Origin: Chrysopilus asiliformis
Taxonomy: Eukaryota; Arthropoda; Insecta; Diptera; Rhagionidae
Assembly (NCBI GenBank): GCA_964034945.1
Contig: OZ035962.1
Coordinates: 32,453,943-32,517,942 of the forward strand
Length of the DNA: 64,000 bases
Direction: 5' to 3'
The position numbers and the translations under genes are program-made. The notes below the pieces were generated by a model that was not told where the DNA came from, searched no databases, and saw nothing but the letters and a program-made list of their open reading frames with translations. Positions 22,892 through 34,785 of this stretch are shown in pieces (position 1 is the stretch's first letter; every line of letters begins with the position of its first letter).

Positions 22892-24110
22892 TTTCTTTCA
22901 TGACTTTAACAAGCTAATCGACTAGACATTGAGGTCGGAGTTTTCTTAGTCAACGCTTTAGGCGACATTTTGAGACATTTGGAAGTTCGCTGCGTGAAAT
23001 TCAGTTCTCAATAAATAAATATGCACTTCTCTAGCAGCTGTTGGGTCAATTAAAAAGTATATTTGAACTTGAGACTTTAAAATTTTCACAATTTATACCT
23101 ATATGAATTTTTAAATTGAAAATTTTGCCTGCGGCGCAATTTTTTTTTATTATTTTCTGCCTATATCGCATACCGGAGAACTAACAAGAGTATATCTACA
23201 TAATCTTTCAAAAATTTCAAACACAAAAATGTGTTCTCATCAATTTTATTATAAAGGGATTGGCGCTAAATATAGGATTTTCCCTGGGCGCCGATTTGTC
23301 TTGGCATCACCCTGATGGACTTATTTCATATCAAAGTTTCTAAAATGCAAAGTCACACGCTTTTAAATTTCTCCTATTGCCATAATCTGGATTTTATTAA
23401 CCCAATTACGAATGTTTGACATTTAAATGACTTAATTCAGGAATTGTTTAGTTCACGAATACATCAAATTATGTTTCAGTTCAATGAAAACATTCTGGAA
23501 ATTCGCATTTTAAATTCAAATTTCCTCAAAACTCTCACTCTCAACTTCTCAATTCAGTATATGAAAGAAAATCCAAAGCAAAATGTGATCAATCATCGAA
23601 ATTATTTCAAGATTTTTATCGCTTTTCTTCTTTAATGAAACGAAGACAAAAAAAAGTAACCTGAAGTGCACATGAGAACCGCGCTAAGAGTAAAAGTGAA
23701 TTTCATACAAAATTTAACGCTAAAGAAAAGAAAAAAACAATTCTCTATCGAACATTGAAGGAAATTTGGGAAAATTTTGCTTGATCTCTTTAAAAGTAAG
23801 TACCGAATGTTTTGTAAATGTCTATGGCTCACTGTCTGTCTATCTGTCTGATGTCTAAATTCATAAAATAAAGGGTTACTTTAGAGCGCTTTTATTTGAA
23901 AATTGTCTGTCAGATGGAATGATAAATTTCCCATCTGTTGTCTGTTCTTTTCGTATTATGTTGACCCAAAATTCATCTGATTTGATTTGGTTTAAAGTGA
24001 TGGGTTATTTTTTCTTTTTTCTTTTTTGTTACTTTTTAAGTGTATTTTTAAAGTGAGTTTTTATTAAATACCAACGGAAAATTATTTTCATATTTAAATA
24101 ATTTTATCTA
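22892..24110. other. AT-rich non-coding DNA
   Basis: No gene supported. Short open frames at 23444-23832 have low-complexity composition. No element ends found. Confidence 0.35.
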
Positions 24111-24250
24111 ATATATCTGCGGTAATAAGTTAAAGTTAGCTTAAGTCGATTTTCAAGCTAAACTGATTCGTATTTGCATTTTCATACAGATAACTTTGGC
24201 TTCGCCTGAAAATCGACTTAGCTACTTTAACTTATTACCACAGGTATATA
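24111..24250. mobile_element. TIR MITE, family M1, copy 2
   Basis: A better-preserved copy of the element at 307-441. The left end is ATATATCTGCGGTAATAAGT and the right end, complemented, is ATATACCTGTGGTAATAAGT. The arms pair for about 45 bp around a short loop. The flanking sequence is TA-rich. Confidence 0.75.
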
Positions 24251-25194
24251 AAATCCAAATACCACGACGCGTTCACTCATCACAGTATCTCCCGAACCAC
24301 TAAACTGATTGCTATAAAATTTTGCACTCAAATTCGTCTTAGCTCATAGGTGCCAGTGTGGGGACATTCAGGTTTAAAGAGTGACAAATTGTATCGAAGG
24401 GTGCATTCAAGGTAATGGAGTGACAATTTTATAAAAACAACATATATTTCCATAAAAATATCAAATAAATGATAATATCAGGGATGGGAAACGTTATCGC
24501 GACGTAACGAAACGAAATAACGATTTTCCGGTCTTTTTTTTTTCAAAGTTGTGTTATAACGTTATAGAAATTTAATTCCGTTACAATAACGAAAAACGTA
24601 ACGAAAAGGCAAAAAATGATTTCGTTTTTTCATTCTTTATTTATTTTTGCTTTATTTTATTTTTTATTATTTTTTTGTGAAATGTTTCACAAAAGTTCAT
24701 CAAGTATAAACCCACAGACCTGCATAAAATATAATTCAAAATATTGGGGTAGTATTTTTAATCATATTTTGATTCTAAATCGGACTTTGTTTTGCCCAGA
24801 TTCACACTCTTTCTAGAGATACGAAAAAGAAAATCTTCTAAGCAACTTTTTTGGTATCGAAAATATTTTCTTTTTGGTATCTCAAGAATTAGAGAGAATC
24901 TGGCGACGCATAACTTCAAGATACTAAAAATTCCGTGTTGCATTTCTTGTCGACTCACTTGAAGTGATGAGTGTAAGACAATCAACCTGGCTAATAAACT
25001 TAAACTAATTAGTACAAGTCTAAAGTCTAAAGTGTATGGTGTATCTACTGTCGAAATTTCCTAAAACAAGTCTACAGTGATTTCTTCGGTTATTCTTATT
25101 AAAAAATTGCCAAGCAAAATTAATTATTTATGGCAAAAATTATACAAATTTCCCCAAAAAGTTTTTTTTGCTAAAGCCCCCCCTCGTGACCATT
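24251..25194. other. Non-coding DNA with an AACG-rich motif cluster
   Basis: 24488-24610 repeats AACGTTAT, CGTAACGAAA and ATAACGTTAT several times in both orientations. It resembles the end region of an old DNA element. The rest is AT-rich with nothing recognised. Confidence 0.35.
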
Positions 25195-25640
25195 AAAAAT
25201 TGATTTTCGGGGACTGTTTTTTAATAGGAGTGACACGGGGACAAAAACAGGCTAAAAGACAAATTTTGACCTCATGGCGACAAATCTGTCACTCGCTAAG
25301 AAACGGTTTTCCAAAATTCGAAACGGAAGGTCTTGTAAGAATAACGAAAATATCCCTCTTCCCGTTTTTTCTCACAAAAACTGTCATCAGCGGGTTTTTG
25401 GGGTCGCTGTTCACGAATCCGATTTCACAATTTTAAAAATCCTAACAAGAAGTCCTTTTAGGATAATGCAAATATCCTTTTCCCCGTGTTCCTTGTGAAA
25501 TAATCGCATTGGGGTGTTTTCGGGGTCACTGATCACAAATACGTTGTAAGAGTTCCACAAATACGGTTTAAGAGATTGTCGGGGTCGCTGATCACGAAAC
25601 TGGTGTTAGAATTTCAAAATTCAAAAGGGGATATCCTGAA
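25195..25640. repeat. Decayed dispersed repeat
   Basis: Phrases such as GGGGTCGCTG..TCACGAA and TTTTAGGATAATGCAAATATCC recur two to three times within it, and similar wording is found at 45043-45544. Open frames cross it but shift between the internal repeats, so no gene is called. Confidence 0.4.
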
Positions 25641-25737
25641 ATGCGTGTTGAGCCAAGTTTAAAATTATTAACCGCAGATTTGATCGTTTTTTAAAAGAAT
25701 TTATGCCGTCTTCGTTTAAAATAAAATTACTACAATA

Positions 25738-26637
25738 TACCGTATGCGTCATAAAAATCTGGAAAATTCATATTAAATTGTAAACCGTTTAAAAAAACAC
25801 AGAAGTTGAACGAAAAAAAAATATGTTTTGCTCTAAACTACATATGTTACATACTAGTAAAAAAAATTTTTCAAAATGCCCACCCCCAGCATTTACGAAC
25901 TTCCCCAAACGGGGCCTGTACTTCTTGCATGTCAATATTAAATAAGACTCCGGCTTGTCGTTCCATGCGATGGTAATGGTGGACTTCAGGGCTGCACATT
26001 ACTGTAAGCCTTAGCTCCAGTCTTAGCCTGAACATATGCCCATATTAAAAAATCCATGGGATTAAGGTCTGGAGAGCTCGGTGACCACATGTCCTTAGAC
26101 CAGCAGTTTTTTAAATTATTGGTTTTTTAAATTATCCAAATTTGCGCACTTCTGGCAGTGTGGCACGGCGCCCCGTCTTGTTGAAACACGTAAAACACAT
26201 CATTACCGTAGATTGACTCTATCGAAGGTTTTACATGATTCTCCAAGATGTCCTTACCGGATTCCTTCTGATCCTTCCTTTGATTGCCCTAATCAACACT
26301 GGAGTCCTTACTGAAATGGGTCTACCGATTCCAGATTGGGGCCTAACTATTCCTCTGGCGAAACAAGTCGCTCTTACAGCATAAACAGTTGACAACGTTA
26401 CGTTTAATTCATTGGAAATCGCCTTATTGGACTTCCGCGCGTGGACCAACTTCATGATTTTCACTTTTCGAGCCTCCCCCATGTTGCTATATTTATAAAC
26501 ATTTAATTTTTTGGCTCAATTATGTACGAAGTTGTATTTACAAACCCTTTCAAACGTAGTACAAATTAATAAGCAACCGTTATCTCCTTGAAAATACTTG
26601 CAGTACTAAATTCCAGATTTTTATGACGCATACGCTA
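25738..26637 (-). mobile_element. Tc1/mariner-type element, internally deleted
   Basis: About 900 bp with ~25-bp terminal inverted repeats (CCGTATGCGTCATAAAAATC on the left; GCGTATGCGTCATAAAAATC as the complement of the right end) and TATA/TA at both flanks. It carries a broken minus-strand transposase. The length is about two thirds of a full element, so it is non-autonomous. Confidence 0.75.
25900..26482 (-). pseudogene. Broken Tc1/mariner-family transposase
   Basis: The open N-terminal 83 codons (26482-26234) hold a helix-turn-helix of the type used for terminal-repeat binding, then an Arg-rich GRP-type linker. A deletion removes the start of the catalytic core. After a stop the frame resumes near 26205 with FQQDGAPCHTAR, the usual second-Asp motif, interrupted again by stops. 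SPDLNPMDFLIW, the motif near the third acidic residue, follows at about 26090-26055. At least one catalytic Asp is lost and several stops are present, so it cannot be active. Confidence 0.75.
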
Positions 26638-26639
26638 TA

Positions 26640-27090
26640 CTTGTACAGTAGAGCCTTTGTATAACCAAATCTTTAGAGCAGAGGTGCCCTACATTTTGTT
26701 TTCTTTTGCAAGAATCGGCCACGCCCTTCTCCAATTTTTGTATAAGACTAGAAGATTATATACCAAAGTCTCGGTTATATGAACTTGGTTATATGAATGG
26801 TTGCACAGCGAGTTCATAAAATCATAAAGTTAATATAAAAAAATTTTTCGTCAAAAATTCATAAAAATTTTGTGTCGGACAGTGCGCTAGAGTAGCAGTT
26901 CCACATCTTTTTCTCTCGCGACCCCTGGTAAAATCTTATAAAAATGCTCCGCAGTCGAAATTTCTTTAAAAAAAACTAAGCGACACAAATTAAAATTCTT
27001 CAAGAGAAATGTGAAGAGATTTTTCAAGAGAAATGTGAAGAGACCCAGGTTTTATTCGCGTCTAGGACTTCTGTATAATGTATGAAAATT
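26640..27090. mobile_element. Stacked MITE remnants (pogo-like and hAT-like ends)
   Basis: CAGTAGAGCCTTTGTATAACC at 26646, with repeated GGTTATATGAA motifs at 26775-26800, resembles a pogo/Tigger-type end. CAGAGGTGCCCTACATTTTG at 26679 and CAGTTCCACATC..CTCGCGACCCC at about 26896 resemble hAT ends. Matching opposite termini were not found, so boundaries are uncertain. Confidence 0.35.
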
Positions 27091-27299
27091 TAACGGTTGA
27101 GAATGTGGCTACTATTATGTTCACCCCATTTAATGATTTACCCTTAATATTTTATAACAAAAAATAATCCAAACAAAATTGAAACCATAAAGGCATCTGG
27201 ATAATCAAATGTTTCAAACAATGTGTTAAATAAATTATATAATACGCGACTCGTTACAATGAAACAATATGAATCTAATAAGCAGATTATTTAACAGTC

Positions 27300-28740
27300 A
27301 ATCAACATTTCAAGCGTAACGCATCGAATTCGTTTGATTGACTCCACTCAATGACTTCGAAATTATCCTATAGCAACAGAATTTAGAAAACCATAAAACC
27401 CACTAGAATCTCACTGAAAAGATTTGTAAATTAACAAAATGAGAAACATATTTCTTTTGTTTACCAAACAAATTAAACCCAATTCGATTGAGTAACGCCG
27501 TGCTCATCTCATCTCATCTAACGTATACCTTCCGCTCGTCAAGACGCCACATCTTCACACTTCAGAAAATTTCGCATGTCTGATTGTAAACAGAAACGTC
27601 GTCAGATGGTACGAAGAATTGTCGATTCAAAGCGGCTTAAAGTACACTTAAGTAATAAAGAAAATCTTAGAACCAACGTGATGAAGTAAAGATGTTGTTG
27701 TTCATTTCAGGTGCAAAACTTCACCTTTTGGGAAAGCAAACCAAAGTTTCTGCTCGCAATGCGATGAGAACTCACGAGGAGCACATGAGGTGCTGAACTA
27801 ATTACATCATTCAGAGGAAATTTTCACTACGTTAATAGCTAAGTACTTAGCAAGTCTGTAAAATTTGTGCGAAGTGACTGAGCAAAATGGCAAACAAAGG
27901 AACGTTAATCTTAAAGAAGGCGAACGGCATTTTGACATTGCCCACAGAAAGGTGCATTCGGAGTCAAGGATAGAAGTAATCATCAACGGACCGGAGTGAC
28001 CAGAAATTGCCATGTAACGTGCGAAAAATTCAAAAAGTTAAGAAAAAATAACTGGAACACATTCGTCGCCGCCAAGAAATTAGGTGACCCCCATGTGCCC
28101 TTAGTTACCGCTGCGCTGGAGTAAAAATTAGATTTCTGCCATTAATTTACATCAGCCCCATTGTAGGTAATCTAATATTCTCTATTTATGAACAATTGGC
28201 CAAGTCTGTCGTTTCACGTTACTCCAGCAAAACAATAAAATTCAACTGCATGACGCTTAGAATCAACGTAAACTGACTGAGGTCCATTTTTATGCAAGTC
28301 TAATGTCAAATGACCATGACTTTACATACATTTGAAATGTAAAGTAAACAAATCACAGCAGTTCAGAGCATCGGCCATAATTTGCTGATTAATTCTATTA
28401 CTCTGGTAGCACTCTTTTTTACGCTACTGCTTGACGAAAATTTAACCATTGCGTAATAATTCGCAATGGTGAATATTGAAATGATTTCAAATTCAACTAT
28501 ACCAGAGGGAAATTGTCACTTGCTGTTTACAATTAATTAAATGAAATGCGATGAAAAACAACAAAATGGAATTATATTGTACCGCACGCTTTAATGTAAA
28601 ATGGTTTAATTAACGAAATCGATGGTTTTTCGCTAGGCAAATTAATTAATCAGTAGAGATGGACCTAAAACTAAGTGCAACAAGGTCTAAAATATCTAAC
28701 GATTTGAATTACAGTGGGAAATATCATTAGGTTTTGACTT
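27300..28740. other. Apparently unique non-coding sequence
   Basis: Base composition is more balanced than in the neighbours and no internal or window-wide repeats are seen. No open frame is convincing. Unique islands in a repeat-rich, probably intronic region are where regulatory DNA would be expected, but no motif decides this. Confidence 0.3.
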
Positions 28741-28878
28741 CTCTCAGCGCCACAACTACGAAAAAGTGATTTGTTAAGTACGTTAAAGGAGTCAGTATAT
28801 GAATGTTTGCCTTCCACGCGAAAACTACGCGTTCCGAAATTTTGTCTAGATGTTCATTTTATGTCTAAATATCTACTA

Positions 28879-29110
28879 CAGTCAAACCTGGATAAGAGGG
28901 GTTTCACAGGACGTTTCCACGACTCTCACTTATTGAGGTTTGCCACTTACCCTCAGATACCACTTGTGCTAAAAAAGTGCTCCGACCGAACAATCCATAG
29001 AAATCTGGTTATAAGCTATTTGCGGTTTTGCCCCGTGAAGGGGCAGTTGGTATGGAAAGTCCACCCCCAGGACTTTCTATACCAGCATTCCCCATTTTTG
29101 TAAATTTTAC
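28879..29110. mobile_element. Possible pogo-like MITE remnant
   Basis: CAGTCAAACCTGGATAAGAG is a close fit to the CAGTCAAACCTCGATA-type terminus of pogo-like MITEs. ACTCTCACTTATTGAGG follows as a possible repeat of it. The right terminus is not found. Open frame 28771-29103 spans it and is not credible as a gene. Confidence 0.35.
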
Positions 29111-29224
29111 GCCATCACTGCTAAACTGCTGGATAGATATGTCGATAATGTAAGGTTTTAAGTCTTGAACGAAATTTTTGACCACCTAAACTAATAAATG
29201 GGTTTTGACACGGTTTTCGCTGTT

Positions 29225-29396
29225 AAGCCCAATTCAGACTAACGATTGCGATTGCGATTACCATTACGATTGAGCTTCCTCGACCAATGTGATCAAAGCT
29301 TTCATATTTCTATCGTTGAAAGCTTCGATCTCATTGGTTGAGAAGCATCAATCGTAATCGCAATGGTAATCGCAATCGTTAGTCTGAATTGGGCTT
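29225..29396. mobile_element. Hairpin MITE, family M2, copy 1
   Basis: A 172-bp near-perfect palindrome beginning AAGCCCAATTCAGACTAACG and ending in its complement. Each arm contains a GATTGCGATTACGATTG simple array and an AAGCTT..GATCTCATTGG segment. Copies at 44781-44930 and, decayed, 44690-44776 show that it is mobile. Transcripts would form a long hairpin. Confidence 0.8.
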
Positions 29397-29559
29397 CAGA
29401 CCACGTTTACAATTGCGATTTTTTTTATTCAGAATTTATTCCGTACATTTTATTCATGTAAAATTACTTCACTTAGCAAAAGTTCTCAGAATTTGAATAA
29501 ATTTCGGCGGTTTGTATAAAACAATTTGGGTCCGGCGTATTTTCATATAGGAGTAGGGG

Positions 29560-30540
29560 AACCCGGGGCTAGTATTAACAGGGGTAAGTATTAACAAGCC
29601 TATTCTTACCGAAATATACGAGCCACAATCTCGAAATTTGGTTTTTGTCCACCACTCGATACGGTCGACCATATCATGACTCATCAGTTATAAACTGTTC
29701 ATTGCCAGTGAGGGTTAAGTACAGAGACCGAATTTTAGCTGGTAAACGAACTTTTTATGGTTTGCAATATTTTGATTTATGTCTTAGTTTTTTATATTAT
29801 TGAATATAACTTTGCCGATCATGTAAGTTAATGAAGCTATAATTAATAATATCCTTTGGTTTTATTACAATCCTTAACTATGGGCCTTACCAATGACCCG
29901 TGACTAACTTAGTAACAGCTTTTGGTGTGTGCGAAACGGGCTATTTGCTTGCTAATTTCGGTTCAAATCCTAGTTTTTATTGAAAAGTTTTAAATTCGCT
30001 GTCATAAATGTGTGAAAACTTACTAGAATTAGCAAGCAAATAGCCCGTTTCGCACACACCAAAAGCTGTTACTAAGTTAGTCACAGGTCATTGGTAAGGC
30101 CCTATATCTTTGGTATGATCAATAATTAAAAAAAAAAGTAGTGTCGGGGCTAAAATTAACAAAACCATGGGGCAAGAATTAACACGTGTTAATACATACT
30201 GACGATGACAACATAGAGTAAGAATTCTCATACTGTGTTTTTATAGATACAAAGTATGTACAAAAAAGCTTCGCTGAAACCTTTTTTTAGATAATAATAA
30301 TTGTTTTTGTTTTTTAAAACGACTTAATTATTTTTGTCAATTTATGTTCCTTGAAAATGATATTTATTTGGTTCATTTTATTAGTTTTTGTGATTATTAA
30401 ATATATGTGAATTTAAAACGGATATCTATTTTGTTTATTTTATAATTTTTGTGAAAAAAAATTCTTTTCTTTTAATTATTTCCATGTTAAAACTTATGTT
30501 AATACCGTGACCGGGGTTAGTTTTAACAGATGACATTTTT
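29560..30540. mobile_element. Non-autonomous DNA element with GGGGCTAGTATTAAC motifs
   Basis: The phrase GGGG(C/T)(T/A)AG..TTAACA or a close variant recurs at about 29574, 29590, 30147, 30170 and 30500, mostly in the same orientation. This is the subterminal-motif style seen also at 59810-60795. A second element sits inside it (29884-30103). Exact ends are not resolved. Confidence 0.4.
29884..30103. mobile_element. Nested hairpin MITE
   Basis: Inverted arms of about 74 bp, 29884-29957 and 30029-30102, both containing AGTAACAGCTTTTGGTGTGT or its complement. They differ at one or two positions and surround a ~70-bp loop. The outer ends read GGGCCTTACCAATGAC. The high arm identity indicates a recent insertion or ongoing correction. 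Confidence 0.75.
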
Positions 30541-30689
30541 TCATAAAAATGACTTTTTTTTCATATAGTGACTACCTTATGATACCTGAAGACCTACACT
30601 ATGACTAGATATAAAAACAATATCAAAAATATTACTTGTTAAAAAAAATATGACCCAATTTCCAAGTTTTGGTTAGTCCTATCGAAAAA

Positions 30690-30990
30690 AAATTATAAAG
30701 ATAAAATGTGTTTAGAATAGGATTTTATATAACTCATCCATACACCAAAATCCAATCGGACCACTGCTTCCTCTCTCTCCCATACAAATGTAATAAGTTT
30801 TCCATATTTTCTCGAAGGCGGTGCAATTTATATAAACAAAATGTATTTATTTTGAATATGATTTTAGATAACCGTGCCATACACCAAAATCCAAACGGAC
30901 CACTTCTTTCCCCTCTCTCCCACATAAATGAATTTTTTAAAATAAAAATTTTGTCTGTCTTCATATAAAGTATTTGACGATTGACACCTG
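30690..30990 (-). repeat. Dispersed repeat family R1, copy C
   Basis: In inverse orientation it has the same blocks as copies A and B: ACCAAAATCCAATCGGACCA, a CTCTCTCCCA block, then TCATATAAAGTATTTGACG. Two tandem units are present, at about 30700-30790 and 30850-30930. Confidence 0.5.
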
Positions 30991-31009
30991 GCAACTGTGG
31001 CTTTTCTTA

Positions 31010-33387
31010 TTTTTTAAATTTATAAATTGTTCACATATAAAATTAACACTTAAATCATTTTGCAATTTTAACCCACGACTATAAGACAGAAGTGACTGAA
31101 ATTTTTTTAAATGTGTCCTAATTTAAAAAATAATGCTTTTTAAATTGAATTTCCAGAAGTTACCTTTAAATTGCCTGTTCAAAGCCACAAATCAACTTAC
31201 ATTAGTTACATTAAAACCAGAAAATAGATATAAAAATACTACACATGACCAGGAAAACCACAAAAAGTTTTATTTTTCAAAGAATTACGTGTTTGGATCT
31301 CTATTCATCGTAAAAGCTTGACATTTATTTCCAGTCTAGAAAAATAATTTCAATTATTCTTGACATTAACAAATAGAGATTCTCATTTTGAAAACATGAT
31401 TGATATGTTAATTAATCTGTGAAACCGAAATATCCACAAATGTTACAAGTAATTTTTTCCCATTTTTAATGAGTTTCGGGCATATAAATAAAACGGCCAC
31501 GACAACCGCCGCCGCCCAACGACTTAAGACGATGGATAATTTCCTTGGCCCCTAATCTTACTTAAGATGGAAAGATCTTCTCCCTATTTCCGTCCAATGA
31601 ACTCGGTTTCCAACTAAGTTCTAAACAAAATGCTCGGAAGAAAAAAAAAATTCCTTTTCGTGACCTCATTTTGTATCACGCATCGCATTTCATTTATCTC
31701 GATGGATATATTATAGCCATCATCATTATTATAGCAGCCTTGTGTTGCAGGATCAGAGCGACCAAAGGAATCCTATTCAACTTCGCCTCCATCTCGGTTT
31801 TCATTGAATTGTATCTAACGAGAAATGAAAAACGAGATAATGTGAGTTTAGTTTTGACAAAAAAACGGTCAAAATCTCATCCTAGCCAATTGTTGGTTTC
31901 TTCATAAATCATCTTTCATTAAGAAAATCAAAGAACTAAATCTTGTTAAAGGATTGGACTGATGTTTTCCCCATTTTCAACCGTCAAATCGACGGTTTCT
32001 TATTCCGCCTGTACGCATTCAACCGGTTAGCATCATTCATTTCCATCTGTCAAGAAATCTGGCACCACCTTCAATTTGAAGTCATGAAATCAATCCGCCA
32101 AGGAGTTATTTTCATAGCCTTTTACTTGTTTGCCCTCATCTTGTTTCCTTATTCGAAAATCTTCAAGTCTTCAAAAGTGGTGTACCCCAAGATTCGTGCC
32201 AGAATGCAACATTTTAACCTTTTCGGGGCTATAATTAGCTATTATCACCGGGATTAGGCCTTGATGTCGGTATACTTCCAGTTCGTTGAATTATCTGGAC
32301 CTTCTGTACGCTAGATTCTCACAACGATTAAAGACCAACGATATGCAAAGCGATCGCCATCTACTTGTGAGTCACGGTCTAAGGGAGACAAATGAGAGAC
32401 ACCTCATTAATTTTCATGCACGCACGAGCCATTTAGGGATGAATTTCCTCCACTTCAGGATAATATCCAACTTCAACATAAATGTCGCCGTTGTTGTGAC
32501 GATATCTGACAAGAGATTGATTTAGTACGACACAGCCGAGATTTTAAGTCATCCAATTAACATGAAATGATCTTGTAATCGTATTTTGTTATTTAGAAAT
32601 TCTGCTCACAGACTTCTGTACGGAAATGTCGTAATACAAAAACAGCATTCGGTTTTTAAACTTGTTAAAAATTTCGTTTAAACAAACTATCCAGTTAGAT
32701 AACACAAGGAAACAGAATTTAAAGCTATGACATATCAAGTCCGTTGTGTCGCCATATTCCGTGATTTTTAAAGACGACGAATCAAAATTATACATTTTTT
32801 GTTGTTCTTATTTGCATAACATTTAAAGGAACGCGGGACAAAACGGGTAACTCCTTTTTCTCCGCCTGGTAAACCGATAGTGCAAAAAAACGGTATGCGA
32901 GCGTTTTTTAGGCTTCCTTCGTATGTTCCTGGATAAGGATTTTATGGGGCGGGTTATGTGTATCAGAGGGAGCAAAAGAACTAAATTCGAACAGCATTCA
33001 CGGTAAAGTGGCAAACTCGAACAGTTTCTCTTGACTCCGGGCATCAGGTGCTAGCACCGTCCATTGGCCAACTGAGCAAAACGGGCACAACGAAACAGAT
33101 ACCATGATAGTTAAAATCGGAAATAATTGTTACAATACCACCTTTTCACTCCAAACAAAAACTAATCGCGTAAATCCTTAACTACGAGTATTTCCATTAT
33201 TCTACAATAATAGCACAGATTGAAGTTTCGTAATAAATCTTATACGGTGTTACAGCTCTACTTTTATATTAAGTGCCAATCTTAAATGTTATTGCAATCA
33301 ATGCCAACAGACAACAGTTTAGACCGTTTTCGTCACTACTGTGAGTAGTTTCGATGACTAATTTCAGTTAAACAGGTTGAATGATTA
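31010..33387. other. Apparently unique non-coding sequence
   Basis: 31480-32530 is compositionally balanced and free of recognised repeats. The longest open frame (31943-32257) has a hydrophobic segment but no start context, splice structure or recognisable family, so I leave it uncalled. 32830-33110 is GC-richer and also unrecognised. Confidence 0.3.
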
Positions 33388-33580
33388 GGTGGCAGCGTGG
33401 CTTAATGGTAAAGCATTCAACCTAGGTTGTAGATTCAAACCTTGGCAGTTATTTCAAGTCCACTCAACTTACTTTACCGAAATTTCTAGGGATAGTTACT
33501 GCTTAATGCTAACGACACCATCAGCCTAAAGTGCTATCAGGACTTTGCTAGTGATGGTGTGTGACGAAAACCTTTCAAAT
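33388..33580 (+). mobile_element. tRNA-derived SINE, family S1, copy 2
   Basis: An A-box-like TGGCTTAATGG (33398) and B-box-like AGATTCAAACC (33431) head is followed by GTCCACTCAACTTACTTTAC and a tail matching the 10.5 kb copy block for block. It is more decayed in the B box than copy 1. Confidence 0.65.
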
Positions 33581-34781
33581 CGTTCACCACGCATGCTAAA
33601 CATCGCTATAGGAAAGAAAAATTGAAAAAATTCTATGAAACCCCAATTGACAAAACCGAATCCCAGCTTGAAATGTAGAACCCTAGACTAAAAGAAGGTG
33701 AGCTGACTTGAAATTAGACTAGATTGCCGATTGGACTTAAATCTTTCGCGCTAGTGCTTTACTTAATGAACCACTCTGGAAATCTCTGTTTACAATTCCA
33801 CAAATTTCATGTTCTGCATCCAACTTTAGAAAGCACAGAACTCAATTTATACTTGATATAATAATAAAATAAACCCTAAAATGTTACTTGGGAGTTTTCC
33901 ATAAACACATGTCAGCATTTGCCCTTTTTAATCCATCGGTCAGGTGAGTTCTACTAATCAATATAATGATGACGACGTGAAGGATATCGATTACCAACGT
34001 TGAAAAAAGACAGGTATTATATATTAACAAAAAAAAAGGGACTGGATGACGGACGGACACGTATTTTGGTCAGTATCATTCCTAGCGTTGAGGTTAAATG
34101 GATACCTGTAAACACACACACACTGTAAACAGCTCCACTAGCACAGATATTTCCGCTCATTAACCCCTTTTGATTTTGTTTTTTTTTCTCAATTTATTTT
34201 GTGTTTTTTCGTGTTAGAAAAAATTACTCTTTATTGTTATGCCATGCATAAATTTTAAAGTTATCTCATTGCATTCAATGCACGTTTGTTATACAACTAC
34301 ATTTAAATGTTGATTTATGGTTCCATTTTAAATGAAAATTTATTCGAATTAATAAATCTACGTGCAACGTTCAACGTGCAGCCATGCACTAATAATACCG
34401 CAGAAAATTGTGTGAGATTCTAAATTAGATCGCTATAAATAACTTTAGCCAGCGGCACTCAAACTTTGAAGAATGTAGATTTTTGAATAGAATACTTTTA
34501 CAAGTCAATTCAATTGTACTTATGATCCGTGCCACCAAGACAATTTTTACAACAAATTGTTGCTACAAAATTTTGGTTTTCTTTCAAAAAAAAAAGTCTT
34601 GATATCAAAAAAAAGTCTTGAAAATTTTGGTTTTCTCTCAAAAAAAGTCTTGATATGCGGAAAGTTGTTGAACAAAAAATCTGATGTGAACAATACATAA
34701 CTTTCTTATACAAAATCTACGTTTCGGCGCAATTTGAAAAATCATTTATTTATGAACATCTGTATAATAAAAAAAATGTAT
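33581..34781. other. AT-rich non-coding DNA flanking the retrotransposon
   Basis: No gene. 34540-34660 carries a short direct repeat built on AAAATTTTGGTTTTC and AAAAAAGTCTTGA. The last bases, AACC (34782-34785), are the target duplication of the retrotransposon. Confidence 0.4.
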
Positions 34782-34785
34782 AACC

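Noticed and set aside
31943..32257. 104-codon frame with a hydrophobic segment as a host gene
   Set aside because: No start context, no splice or poly(A) evidence and no recognisable family. Chance is likely in a long non-coding stretch.
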